DNA of 52,819 bases. Origin: Photorhabdus namnaonensis. Lineage in GTDB: Bacteria > Pseudomonadota > Gammaproteobacteria > Enterobacterales > Enterobacteriaceae. A model generated the notes under the pieces. It made no database searches. It was not told where the DNA came from and saw only the letters and a list, made by a program, of their open reading frames with translations. Positions 17,141-26,531 of this stretch are shown here, piece by piece (position 1 is the first letter of the stretch; every line of letters starts with the position of its first letter). The DNA is taken from positions 138,004 through 190,822 of the forward strand of contig NZ_LOIC01000095.1 of assembly GCF_001684335.1 (NCBI RefSeq), read 5' to 3'. The position numbers and the translations under genes were made by a program.

Positions 17141-17754
17141 ATTTATTAAAGAAATGGGCGTTGATTTTAATACCATTAACATACCTTTTACCCTTTCTGG
17201 TTTTAAACCGCGTTAGGAGATGAAAAAAACTATTATATTTGCATAAACTATCTAATGAAAACCATTTGTTAAATGAATTTTTATTTAAAAATATGAAAAA
17301 CCTCGTAATGGAAATTGTTTTATAGGTTTATTATCGTTATTAACGTGGTTCACCATTTCTTTTTACCTGCATATTCTTTTTTTTGTGATTATACGCTTAT
17401 TTTTAACAGTGATTAATCAGCTAAGAGTAAAAAAACAGGTGCTCCATTAATGCGAGGTTTTTAAAAGGTGAAGAGTGATTAAAAACGGCCTATTTACTAC
17501 TATGTTTAATGTATTTATCAGCAATGGTATTATTTTAACTAACCTGCTATGGCTATTTAAAAATGCAAATGCAGGGATGGTGTAACTTTAAGTGATTTAT
17601 TAAATAAGTTAATTTTTAATAAGAATGATTAATTGAGTCTAAGTTTATTAACAGAGAGTTGAAAAGAAACCAGCATGTAAAATAATATTATTCTAACAGA
17701 ATGATATGAAAGTATTTTCTCACCATTATTTTATGAATAAATCTGTAAAAAATG

Positions 17755-18345
17755 ATGTAATAAAGAAAGGATAAAACAGTTAATCTGGTAGGATTTAAGC
17801 TCTGAAAGAGAAGTGATTATCTGAAAAAAACATAAATGGGTATCTTTATATCATCAGATTATTTACCGGCTAATTTATTTAGAAAAATAAATGGTGGTGA
17901 CTTATAAAAACAGATTTAAATTATCGATAAAATAGTGTCATTAAAGATAAAAAGCCGGGGTAATCTGCACTAGGTAAACGTAAAATAAGATATTTCATAA
18001 TGATTAAACTTAGTAAAAATCAGGCGTCAAAAGTAATAAAAACAACTGTTAAAGCTTTATGCTGGCTGAAATCAGTGGTTGAAAAGATGGCTTTTAATAA
18101 TAGTTTAAAGCCTGCCCATCATAAAGCTATCAATGAAAACTGAGAAATAAAAATGGGTTTGGTTAATGATTATGTTTTCGGGAAAAAGGATAAATGAGAA
18201 TATGAATCGGTTAATTCGATAATCTATTTTTCAAAATGAGCCGTTTTAATAACATTTTCAATCGGAGAATAAACCCTGTCATAAACCAATTAAATAATCG
18301 ATGATAAAAAATCGGTATAACAAAATCCCCAGATAAATGATTTAA
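17755..18345 (+). pseudogene. Heavily decayed IS30-family transposase
   Basis: It lines up by eye with the better-preserved copy at 6892: AAAACAGTTAATCTGG with AAACGGTTAATTTGG, ATCATCAGATTATTTACCGG with CATGAGACGATTTATAGG, AATAATAGTTTAAAGCC with GATAATGGTTTAGAG, and AATGAGAATATGAATCGG with AATGAGAATATCAATGG. The end retains a NNR...SPD-like C-terminus that the copy at 6892 has lost. There are many stops and frameshifts, so it is long dead. Confidence 0.75.
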
Positions 18346-18922
18346 CCGAATACAAATTGGTAGCCTATAAATACGTCAGTTTAAACTTGTTTTACTCTGC
18401 TTTAACCTGCGTTGAATAGCATTTATTGATTTAAACCATTCCTCTTTTATGCTTTTAACATGCTAAAACCATTTCATATCTTTGTTTTTAAAGATTATTT
18501 TATCAATCTGTTAACGCTTAAATATCTGTTCAACCGTTATAACCTTAGCTGGTTAATCCATTAGACCTTTCACCATCGTTGTATGAATGGTATTAATGAC
18601 AATATCAATCCAATCTAACGAAATACCATTCTTTTTAAGATCGCCCTCTAGTTTGTTGGTGGTATTGTTTTTATCTTGCCAATACCCTTATATGTTCCCC
18701 AATATACGGTAAATTATTTATTGTTAGGAAATATTTTCAATAGATTATAATTATAACATGTTATTTTTCCATCAGAATCATACCAGCATCATGCGTACAT
18801 TAAGTACATCTTTAACTGGAGTGTCCCGTTTTTTGCAGACTGACCTGACAAATGATAGGAAAAACTATTAGTATTGGGAAAATGATCACTTTAGTTTAAA
18901 AACTATTTTCAGGGAAATAGAA

Positions 18923-19675
18923 ATGTTACATCTACTTGCATGGCCTGATCTGCTTGTTTGTATTTTTGTCGTTTTCTTTGCTTATCTGGTTTTTGGTATG
19001 GCTGGGTTTGGTTCTGCACTGATTGCTAGCCCAATTCTGGCATTTTATATTCCTGTAGCGAAAATTGTTCCTATGCTCGCGTTGATAGATTTAACTGCCG
19101 CAGTGATTAATATTACTAGAGAGGGTAAAAAATCAGAGTTTAGTGAGATCAAGTTAGTTATTCCATTAATGGTTGTCGGTAGCTTGATTGGTGCCGCCAT
19201 TTTGTTGATAGCCAAACCTGATTTTTTAGTTCTAGTGTTGGGGTTATTTGTTGTTTTCTATTCAATTTATTCGTTATTTTTCAGTAAAACTTACCGTCAG
19301 TTCCCCTCTAAAGCCGCTATTCCATTTGGTCTGAGTGGCGGTATTTTCAGTGCGCTATTTGGTAGTGGCGGGTTTCTTTATGCAATTTATCTAACCGGGC
19401 GGATATCAGATAAGGAAATTTTCAGGATCACTCAGACAACTTTAATTGGTTTCAGTACCCTGACGAGAGTGATTATTTTTGTTTTCATGGGTATTTATCT
19501 GGACACCTCATTTTTGTTATTGATACTGGTATTTATTCCAGCCATGTTGTTGGGGATCTATTTTGGCCGCCAGGTGACATTGAAAATCTCCAGAGAAGCT
19601 TTCTTGAAGTTTATCAATGTTATTGTGCTGGCTTCGGGCTTAATGCTGATATATCGTTATATATTTACTCTTTAA
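18923..19675 (+). CDS. TSUP/TauE-SafE family anion exporter
   Basis: 250 residues, nearly all hydrophobic, about eight membrane segments. Two repeated halves carry the family glycine-rich signatures GMAGFGSALIASPILAF (25-41) and GLSGGIFSALFGSGG (about 136-150). The family moves sulfite, sulfoacetate or other small anions; the substrate here is unknown. AGGGAA precedes the ATG. The MFS gene 108 bp downstream is on the same strand and may be co-transcribed. Confidence 0.85.
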   Translation: MLHLLAWPDLLVCIFVVFFAYLVFGMAGFGSALIASPILAFYIPVAKIVPMLALIDLTAAVINITREGKKSEFSEIKLVIPLMVVGSLIGAAILLIAKPDFLVLVLGLFVVFYSIYSLFFSKTYRQFPSKAAIPFGLSGGIFSALFGSGGFLYAIYLTGRISDKEIFRITQTTLIGFSTLTRVIIFVFMGIYLDTSFLLLILVFIPAMLLGIYFGRQVTLKISREAFLKFINVIVLASGLMLIYRYIFTL

Positions 19676-19783
19676 AATAATAACTAATCGGAATTAATAT
19701 ATTCAATATAATATTATTAATTTGTTGTTTTCAGTTCATTTCATATTTATTCTTTTTATTTTTGCTGGATAGATATAAATAAA

Positions 19784-20971
19784 ATGAACAGTCGTGATTA
19801 TAGAAATAATAATTTTTTTGCCATTTTTACTATTACCACGAGTGTCGCTGTTATTGGCATTGTCATTGGTTTGACGATCCCAATGATAGCGTTACGCTTG
19901 AATAGCCAAGGTATTGATGAGTTGTACATTGGTTTAATTTCTGCGGCTCCGGCGTTGGGGGTTCTTTTGAGTGCTCCGGTAGTCCAGAAAATTGTAGCTC
20001 TGGTAGGTAAGAAACACGCCATGATGATTGCAACAGGGGTTTCTGCTGGCAGTTTGCTCCCACTTTTGGGTTCGTTGCCGATGGAGGTGCTTTTTCCTCT
20101 GCGGCTAATGACTGGTGCTGCTAACGGCTTAATGATCTGTCTAGGCGAAACCTGGATTAATGAACTTTCTGAAGAGAATAAACGGGGCAGGATATTGGCC
20201 GTTTATACGACGGTTTTTACTATCAGTCAGTTACTTGGTCCTTCTATCATTGCTTTTTATGGTATTGCAGATGAAATGCCGATACTGATTTGTACTCTGA
20301 TCCATATTTTCTCCCTGGTGCTTTTTATCATGCTAGATCAGAAGAAAGGCGATAAATTGCCGCAACACAGTAAGCAATCCAATTTCTCTATTGTGCAATT
20401 TGTGAGGGTTGCACCGGCGATCTGTGGTGGTGTGCTGTTTTTTTCCTTTTTCGACGGGACCATTCTTTCTATGTTACCCATATATGGAATGAGTTGTGGG
20501 TATGTCGAAGTTGTAGCTGCACTAATGATAAGTGTTGTTCTTGCTGGCGATGCATTGATGCAGCTCCCGTTTGGTTGGCTGGCGGATCATATGAATCGTA
20601 TGCGTTTGTACCAGATTTGCGGTGTAGCAACGCTCGGAGCAAGTGCGTTGCTGCCATTTGCTATGGCGTATCACTATCTTATCTGGCCTCTGTTGATTGC
20701 TTTAGGGGCAACTGCGGGGGCTATCTACACCATTGCATTGGTCCAAATTGGTCAGTATTTTTCAGGAAATGATCTGATAGTAGCTAATGCCGCGGCGGCT
20801 ATGTTGTGGGGGATTGGGAGTTTGTTCGGGCCGCTGCTTGCCGGTATAGCAAGTTCAATGACGTCATCAGGTTTACCTGTTCTACTTGTCATCATTGCAG
20901 CACTGTTTCTGATTTCAACAATGGATCGGTTTAATCCACAGTGTGATAAAAGTGAAGTGTTCAGTCGATAG
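19784..20971 (+). CDS. MFS transporter, YcaD-like
   Basis: 395 residues with twelve hydrophobic segments. The region GETWINELSEENKRGRILAVY (about 121-141) matches the YcaD-type subgroup, where E-x-W-x-N and RGR follow segment 4. The substrate is unknown. There is a long AT-rich leader and no strong ribosome site (ATAGATATAAATAAAATG). Confidence 0.82.
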   Translation: MNSRDYRNNNFFAIFTITTSVAVIGIVIGLTIPMIALRLNSQGIDELYIGLISAAPALGVLLSAPVVQKIVALVGKKHAMMIATGVSAGSLLPLLGSLPMEVLFPLRLMTGAANGLMICLGETWINELSEENKRGRILAVYTTVFTISQLLGPSIIAFYGIADEMPILICTLIHIFSLVLFIMLDQKKGDKLPQHSKQSNFSIVQFVRVAPAICGGVLFFSFFDGTILSMLPIYGMSCGYVEVVAALMISVVLAGDALMQLPFGWLADHMNRMRLYQICGVATLGASALLPFAMAYHYLIWPLLIALGATAGAIYTIALVQIGQYFSGNDLIVANAAAAMLWGIGSLFGPLLAGIASSMTSSGLPVLLVIIAALFLISTMDRFNPQCDKSEVFSR

Positions 20972-21021
20972 CTGTACTGGTGTAAAAGCTGGCTGTGAAT
21001 GGCAGTCAGCACTTATCCGAC

Positions 21022-21336
21022 TTAAATACCGTCAAAGAGGAAATCGAGAGCCGCCTTCACCTGATTACGGTATTGCGATGCATCGCAAAATTCAGCACCC
21101 AAAGCATGAACAGATATACTGGCTAGTTCGTGAGTCATGACAGCATATTCTTTGTCGTCTATCAGCCTGATAAGCGGGATCATTCGAACAGGGCGACTGC
21201 TGTCAGGATATTTTTCAATTGGTAGCAGTGGGATCACAATTCGGCGGTTTAACTGCCCGATAATGTCACTCGTGATGTCCAGTAACAGGGGATAAACAAC
21301 AGTTTTCCCAGTATTACGATAAACGGTGAATTGCAT
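21022..21336 (-). CDS. ccdB: CcdB-type toxin (DNA gyrase inhibitor)
   Basis: 104 residues, close to the F-plasmid toxin length. Family features: MQFTVYRN start, YPLLLDITSDII, RRIVIPLLP and the C-terminal FLFDGI. The F CcdB C-terminus ends in Trp-Gly-Ile; here it is Asp-Gly-Ile, so the gyrase-binding Trp is not conserved and activity may be altered. It sits 2 bases after ccdA in an operon. Chromosomal copies are common and need not be plasmid-maintenance devices. Confidence 0.88.
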   Translation of the reverse strand: MQFTVYRNTGKTVVYPLLLDITSDIIGQLNRRIVIPLLPIEKYPDSSRPVRMIPLIRLIDDKEYAVMTHELASISVHALGAEFCDASQYRNQVKAALDFLFDGI

Positions 21337-21338
21337 CG

Positions 21339-21575
21339 CTAAAATGTCCTGTATTCATCACTGAAACAACCATGTTCGTCATGGAAACGGTTTAATACCT
21401 CCAGAGCTTCCCTATTATCTTCCTGCCATTTCAGCGCCTCGCGATGGCGTAATTCGGCATCTAAGGCAGCGGTCAGTGTGGCACTAAAGTTAATACCTGC
21501 TTCACGTGCCCGGTTCAGTAAGCCTCGTTCTACAGTCATTGTGACGCTCTGTGTGTTGCGTTGTCTTGCTGTCAT
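21339..21575 (-). CDS. ccdA: CcdA-type antitoxin
   Basis: 78 residues. The N-terminal ribbon-helix-helix (TQSVTMTVERGLLNRAREAG) binds DNA, and the C-terminal acidic tail (EVLNRFHDEHGCFSDEYRTF) binds and neutralises CcdB. Ribosome site CCGGAG 7 bases before the ATG. Upstream repeats of CGTGTA are the likely operators. Confidence 0.9.
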   Translation of the reverse strand: MTARQRNTQSVTMTVERGLLNRAREAGINFSATLTAALDAELRHREALKWQEDNREALEVLNRFHDEHGCFSDEYRTF

Positions 21576-21599
21576 GATTTATCTCCGGTATTGAGTGTG

Positions 21600-21626
21600 C
21601 GTGTAGTTTACACGTATATGTACACG
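21600..21626 (-). promoter_or_regulatory. Candidate ccdAB operator: three CGTGTA/TACACG motifs
   Basis: CGTGTA (21600-21605) and TACACG (21609-21614) form an inverted pair with a 3-bp centre, and a further TACACG lies at 21621-21626. They are 25-50 bases upstream of the ccdA start, where the antitoxin would repress its own promoter. Confidence 0.55.
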
Positions 21627-22002
21627 AATTGTAGTTCTGAATGTCGGTTTTTTCGGCTTGTTCAACGTTACCATTCGTTACTTGTAACGGCTCGCATTTC
21701 ATTTCGTCCGGCTCACAATAACTGCAAATGAAATTCATTTCATGGTGAAACTGTTGGATCTTCCTTGTCGTCTGAGGCTGAAACATTGTGATTAGCTATC
21801 GTAAAAAGTTTAATCTCCAGAAGTCATTCTTTTAATGCTCGGCTAAATAATACGGTTAGCTATTGATTTCGACACTATGATCGCTGGATAATCTTTCGCC
21901 TTAAATTCTCTCTCTGTTTTCTATTCTGAAAACCAAACGATTGCTTTTATGTTTTGTTGAACCGATTGGTGCAATATTCATTAAGTGTTGTGTTATTAAG
22001 CA

Positions 22003-22018
22003 AGGTAATCGTTTTCGT
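22003..22018 (+). promoter_or_regulatory. PurR-box-like operator upstream of ghxP
   Basis: AGGTAATCGTTTTCGT agrees with the 16-bp PurR consensus at the central CG, the AA/TT flanks and the 3' TTTTCGT. It lies 50 bases before the ghxP start. E. coli purine permease genes of this group are PurR-controlled. Confidence 0.6.
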
Positions 22019-22067
22019 TTGACTAGGAAGCAGAAGAAGTACCATGAACATAATGCAGGGGAATGAC

Positions 22068-23414
22068 ATGTCTGGCACTCAGGCACCAGTTAAATGCAAA
22101 CTGGATAAGTATTTTAAATTGACTGAACGTGGCACAACGGTACGCCGTGAAATTCTGGCAGGGCTCACAACTTTCTTGGCGATGGTTTATTCAGTCATCG
22201 TTGTACCGGGGATGTTAGGGCAAGCTGGGTTTCCCCATACTGCTGTCTTTATTGCGACTTGTTTGGTTGCCGGTTGTGGTTCTTTGTTAATGGGGTTGTG
22301 GGTTAATTTGCCAATGGCAATTGGTTGTGCAATTTCGTTAACTGCATTTACTGCCTTTAGCTTGGTTTTAGGACAGCAAATCACTATTCCGGTTGCACTC
22401 GGTGCGGTATTTTTGATGGGATGCTTGTTTACGGTGATTTCTGTTACCGGTATTCGTTCTTGGATTTTACGCAATATACCAATGGGTATTGCGCATGGTG
22501 CAGGGATTGGTATTGGGCTGTTTTTGTTACTGATTGCGTCAAACGGTGTTGGTTTGGTCATTAAGAACCCATTGGCAGGTCTGCCTGTTGCTCTGGGTTC
22601 GTTCACCTCTTTTCCGGTTGTGATGACTCTGCTTGGGCTGGCTGTTATTTTTGGTTTGGAAAAATTGAAAGTTCCCGGTGGCGTGCTGTTAGTGATTGTG
22701 GTGATTTCTGTTATTGGGCTGATTTTTGATCCGGCGGTGAAATATCAAGGGTTCTTTAAGGTGCCGAGTCTGGGAGATGACGGCCTGTCCTTGATTTTTA
22801 GTATGGATATTATGGGCGCTTTGCAGCCAATTGTGTTACCTAGTGTGTTGGCGTTGGTAATGACTGCGGTGTTTGATGCTACCGGTACTATCCGCGCGGT
22901 AGCAGGGCAAGGGAATCTGTTGGATAAAGGCGGACAGATTATTAACGGCGGTAAAGCGCTGACTGCCGATTCTGTCAGTAGTATTTTTGCCGGTGCTATC
23001 GGTGCTTCTCCGGCTGCGGTATATATCGAATCAGCCGCAGGTACCGCAGCCGGCGGTAAAACAGGGTTAACCGCAACAGTTGTCGGTATCCTGTTTCTGT
23101 TAATTTTGTTCTTTTCTCCACTTTCTTATCTTGTACCGGCGTATGCCACTGCGCCAGCGCTGATGTATGTTGGTTTGCTGATGCTGAGTAATGTCAGAAA
23201 GCTGGATTTCGATGATTTTGTTGGGGCGATGTCCGGTATGCTCTGTGCGGTCTTTATTGTTCTGACCTGCAATATTGTCACCGGTATTATGTTGGGTTTC
23301 AGCTCATTGGTTGTTGGTCGTATCTGTTCCGGTGAATGGCGCCAATTGAATATCGGTACAGTGGTCATTACGATCGCTTTAGTAACATTTTATGCTGGTG
23401 ATTGGGCTATTTGA
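22068..23414 (+). CDS. ghxP: Guanine/hypoxanthine permease (NCS2 family)
   Basis: 448 residues from ATG 22068, which has AGGGGA 8 bases before it; an in-frame ATG at 22044 adds eight residues not expected in the family. Inner-membrane proton-linked purine importer with about 14 segments. It matches E. coli GhxP (YjcD) as I remember it: [18 protein letters not shown] near the start, [32 protein letters not shown] and [16 protein letters not shown]. The close AdeP/AdeQ group is the alternative. A PurR-like box lies upstream. Confidence 0.9.
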   Translation: MSGTQAPVKCKLDKYFKLTERGTTVRREILAGLTTFLAMVYSVIVVPGMLGQAGFPHTAVFIATCLVAGCGSLLMGLWVNLPMAIGCAISLTAFTAFSLVLGQQITIPVALGAVFLMGCLFTVISVTGIRSWILRNIPMGIAHGAGIGIGLFLLLIASNGVGLVIKNPLAGLPVALGSFTSFPVVMTLLGLAVIFGLEKLKVPGGVLLVIVVISVIGLIFDPAVKYQGFFKVPSLGDDGLSLIFSMDIMGALQPIVLPSVLALVMTAVFDATGTIRAVAGQGNLLDKGGQIINGGKALTADSVSSIFAGAIGASPAAVYIESAAGTAAGGKTGLTATVVGILFLLILFFSPLSYLVPAYATAPALMYVGLLMLSNVRKLDFDDFVGAMSGMLCAVFIVLTCNIVTGIMLGFSSLVVGRICSGEWRQLNIGTVVITIALVTFYAGDWAI

Positions 23415-23611
23415 TTGATTAAAAAGTGTGTAAGGGGTGTTCATCCCTGCGCACTTTGTTAATTCTTGCGATTATGTTTAAATTCTCAATTATTTCCCCT
23501 CTATTTATCTGATTAGTTTACAATATTCCTGCAATTTGTTTTTGTGTTAACGGGAAGAAAAAGAGTTTCAATCTGTATACCAACGGTTCTTAGGTAAATT
23601 GTAAGGGCAAC

Positions 23612-25261
23612 ATGGAAATATTCTTTACTATTCTGATCTTGATTTTGGTGGTTTCAGTTTCTGGTGTTCTGACTAAAGTGATTCCGTTCCGCATACCTCT
23701 GCCGTTAATGCAGATTGCAATGGGAGCGTTGCTGGCTTGGCCGCACTTTGGCTTACATGTTACTTTTAATCCTGAGCTATTCCTCGTTCTGCTAATTCCT
23801 CCTTTGTTATTCGTTGATGGCTGGAAAATGCCAACCAGAGAGTTTTTCCAGTACGGACGGGAAATTTTCATACTGATGCTGGTATTAGTGCTAGTGACTG
23901 TTGTCGGTATTGGTTATCTGATTTACTGGCTGATGCCAGGTATTCCGTTAATTGCTGCTTTCGCTCTTGCTGCTGTGTTATCGCCAACAGACGCGGTGGC
24001 TTTATCATCCATTGTCGGAAAAAGGCGCATGCCTAAGCGCATGATGAATGTGATGGAAGGGGAAGCGTTAATGAATGATGCTTCCGGCCTGGTAGCCTTA
24101 AAGTTCGCTGTAGCGATAGCAATGGGAACGATGGCATTTTCTGTTACTGGCATGACCATAGAATTCTTTAAGGTTGCTATTGGCGGTTTGTTATCCGGTA
24201 TTGCAGTAACCTGGTTGTACAGTAAATCCCTGCGTTTGATGAACCGTTGGAGCGGCGGCGATCCAGCAACCCAAATTGTTTTCATGTTGCTGTTGCCGTT
24301 TGCTTCTTATTTGATTGCGGAACATATTGGCGTTTCCGGTATCTTAGCTGCGGTTGCCGCAGGTATGACTATCAGTAAATCCGGGGTTATCCGTAATGCG
24401 CCATTAGCGATGCGCTTACGCGCTGATAGTGTCTGGTCAATGTTGGCGTTCGTGTTTAACGGCTTGGTGTTTATTATGTTGGGCCTGCAATTGCCGGGGA
24501 TCTGGCAAACTTCCGTTGTACAGGCGGAAATTGATCCGACTGTTGAAACCTGGATGCTGTTCGCCGCGGTCGCAGTGATTTATGGAGCCCTTCTACTGCT
24601 GCGTTTCTGCTGGTTATGGCTGATGAAGAATATCAGCAAAGTTTTTATGAAAAAAAATCCACTGAATTTTGCGACTTATACCACTCGTGAATTATGGCTG
24701 GCATCTTTTGCCGGAGTTCGTGGAGCAATCACGCTTGCCGGCGCACTGTCTGTACCTCTGTTTCTGGCGGATGGTACGCCGTTCCCGGCCCGTTATCAGC
24801 TTATCTTTATTGCTGCGGGAGTCATTCTGTTCTCGTTGTTAATTGGCGTTCTCTCTTTACCATTCCTGTTACGGGGCATTCAAGCTTCTGATAAAGAGGC
24901 AGATATCAGCGAGGTGCGAATGGCGCGGGCAGCGATGGCGGAAGTGGCGATTGTCAGTATGAATAAGATGGAAGAGCGTCTTTCTGCTAGTCCCGAAGAA
25001 CAACTGGATGCTGAGGTTATTACTGAAGTTGCTTCCAGGGTAATTGGCTATTTGCGTCGCCGTACTGTGGGGCAGGATGAGATAGAACATAATCTGTTAG
25101 TGGAAGATTTGGAACGTCGTTTTCGTCTGACTGCATTAAGGGCAGAGCGTGGTGAGTTGTATCATCTGCGTGCAACCAGAAAAATCAGTAATGAGACACT
25201 GCAAACTTTACTGCATGATTTGGATTTATTGGAAGCTCTACTGGTACAGAAAGAGCACTAA
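23612..25261 (+). CDS. yjcE: Na+/H+ antiporter of the CPA1 (NhaP-like) family
   Basis: 549 residues, the same length as E. coli YjcE. About twelve membrane segments, with LSPTDAVALSSIVG (about 122-135) and GEALMNDASGLVALKFAVA (about 151-169) carrying the ion-site Asp residues, and FAGVRGAITLAG near 365. A roughly 130-residue cytoplasmic tail is rich in charged helices. It lies 198 bp after ghxP on the same strand with its own AAGGGCA ribosome site. The exact ion is not proven by sequence. Confidence 0.88.
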   Translation: MEIFFTILILILVVSVSGVLTKVIPFRIPLPLMQIAMGALLAWPHFGLHVTFNPELFLVLLIPPLLFVDGWKMPTREFFQYGREIFILMLVLVLVTVVGIGYLIYWLMPGIPLIAAFALAAVLSPTDAVALSSIVGKRRMPKRMMNVMEGEALMNDASGLVALKFAVAIAMGTMAFSVTGMTIEFFKVAIGGLLSGIAVTWLYSKSLRLMNRWSGGDPATQIVFMLLLPFASYLIAEHIGVSGILAAVAAGMTISKSGVIRNAPLAMRLRADSVWSMLAFVFNGLVFIMLGLQLPGIWQTSVVQAEIDPTVETWMLFAAVAVIYGALLLLRFCWLWLMKNISKVFMKKNPLNFATYTTRELWLASFAGVRGAITLAGALSVPLFLADGTPFPARYQLIFIAAGVILFSLLIGVLSLPFLLRGIQASDKEADISEVRMARAAMAEVAIVSMNKMEERLSASPEEQLDAEVITEVASRVIGYLRRRTVGQDEIEHNLLVEDLERRFRLTALRAERGELYHLRATRKISNETLQTLLHDLDLLEALLVQKEH

Positions 25262-25406
25262 TATCCTGTAATTTGTTGGTTGTTACAACAATCTTGTGAG
25301 TCACTTTATTCAGCCTGATCGGTGAGTATCTCACCTGTCAGGTTGATAGCTGATTTGTGGTGTTTACCTGTATCTGGCTGGTGGCATGAGTTTTTCCATC
25401 ATAGAT

Positions 25407-25449
25407 ACCGGAACCCCCTGGCAATAATGAATAATACGTTGGTTCCGGT
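25407..25449. repeat. Perfect 9-bp inverted repeat with 25-bp centre
   Basis: ACCGGAACC at 25407-25415 and GGTTCCGGT at 25441-25449. It is located between the convergent yjcE and metR genes, 24 bases after the metR stop. No T-run follows on either strand, so it is not a standard terminator; it could be a protein site or an RNA hairpin. Confidence 0.7.
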
Positions 25450-25472
25450 GGAGTGGCTGATAAAATTTACCA

Positions 25473-26423
25473 TTAAAAGGGGGGAGATTGCTGCGTTGTT
25501 CTGGGGTCATCAACGTTTAGTTTTGCAATTCCTTTTACGAATGGCAGATTATCCATCGCGTGTTGGCGTGCGGAATGGATAAATGCGTCAGTCTCAGGCT
25601 GATACTGCTCGCCTTCACGAACGGCAGCGTACAGCCTGCTCCATAAACCTTCTCCCAGTGTCTTAGTTACCACTAACCCTTGCCTTTCAAATGTCTCAAC
25701 AACCCAATGTGGCAGGGCTGCGATTCCCATGCGGGCAGCGACCATTTGGATCAGTAACAGTGTGTTATCCACATTTTTCAACGTAGGGGCGATCCCCGCG
25801 GGTTGCAAGAAACGCCGCCAGATGTCGAATCGCTGACGTTGAACGGGGTAGATCATTAATGTTTCATCAATTAAATCTTTTGGCTGGATGTGCAATTTAT
25901 TTGCCAACGGATGATCCGGAGCGACAACCAGTTTGACCTCATAATCAAATAGTGGTGTGTAGTGCAAATGACTCTCCGGGAGAATATCTGATGTCAAAAC
26001 GACATCCAATTCCCGTTGCAGTAATGCTGGCTGTGGATCAAAAGTGACGCCGGATTTGAAATCCACATTGACTTGGGGCCAGGTTTCTCGGAAATGCTTG
26101 AGTGCGGGTGTCAGCCATTGAATACAACTATGGCATTCAATGGCGATACGTAGATTTGTTTGGCCCGGCTCTTTACATTCGCGGAGTGCATTTTGAACCA
26201 GAGGGAGCACTTGTTCCGCGAGTCGTAATAAAATTTCACCCTGTGGCGTGAAGCGAAGCGGTTGACTTTTACGGATGAACAACCGGAAGCCAAGGCGATG
26301 TTCAAGATCGCTGAACTGATGAGACAAAGCGGATTGTGTTTGATGTAGATGATTGGCTGCCGCCGCTAATGAACCGCAATGACTCAATGATTGTAGTGTT
26401 TTTAGATGTTTTATTTCGATCAT
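25473..26423 (-). CDS. metR: LysR-type activator of methionine genes
   Basis: 316 residues. N-terminal winged helix-turn-helix ([20 protein letters not shown], then [14 protein letters not shown]), effector domain from about 90. It activates metE and related genes, with homocysteine as co-inducer in E. coli. It is divergent from metE with 108 bp between them, the classic arrangement. The C-terminal tail after about residue 300 ([12 protein letters not shown]) is species-specific. Confidence 0.95.
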   Translation of the reverse strand: MIEIKHLKTLQSLSHCGSLAAAANHLHQTQSALSHQFSDLEHRLGFRLFIRKSQPLRFTPQGEILLRLAEQVLPLVQNALRECKEPGQTNLRIAIECHSCIQWLTPALKHFRETWPQVNVDFKSGVTFDPQPALLQRELDVVLTSDILPESHLHYTPLFDYEVKLVVAPDHPLANKLHIQPKDLIDETLMIYPVQRQRFDIWRRFLQPAGIAPTLKNVDNTLLLIQMVAARMGIAALPHWVVETFERQGLVVTKTLGEGLWSRLYAAVREGEQYQPETDAFIHSARQHAMDNLPFVKGIAKLNVDDPRTTQQSPPF

Positions 26424-26495
26424 GAGAAACCTTCAGGATGATAATGAATAAATTGCGCTTGTGGTTTATACCTTACCTGTTGATTATGGATGTGT

Positions 26496-26511
26496 AAACA
26501 TCTAGACGGCT
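26496..26511 (+). promoter_or_regulatory. Tandem MetJ boxes in the metR-metE promoter region
   Basis: Two adjacent 8-mers, AAACATCT and AGACGGCT, match the met box AGACGTCT at 6 and 7 of 8 positions. They sit 20-36 bases before the metE start, consistent with MetJ-SAM repression. Confidence 0.6.
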
Positions 26512-26531
26512 AAAAATGACGGGATAATGAA

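Larger units (their letters stand above)
16415..18899. other. 2.5-kb AT-rich stretch without intact genes
   Basis: Stop codons are dense in all frames. It contains the 9-bp array at 17042 and the decayed IS30 copy at 17755-18345. On the minus strand near 18535-18690 a fragment reads GYWQDKNNTTNK...GDLKKNGISLDWIDI before in-frame stops; this looks like another dead gene of unknown family. The rest shows nothing I can name. Confidence 0.6.

Noticed and set aside
16892-17182. 96-codon minus-strand frame with repeated Val-Asn-Pro
   Set aside because: It is produced by the 9-bp array; no ribosome site, family or neighbouring gene supports it.
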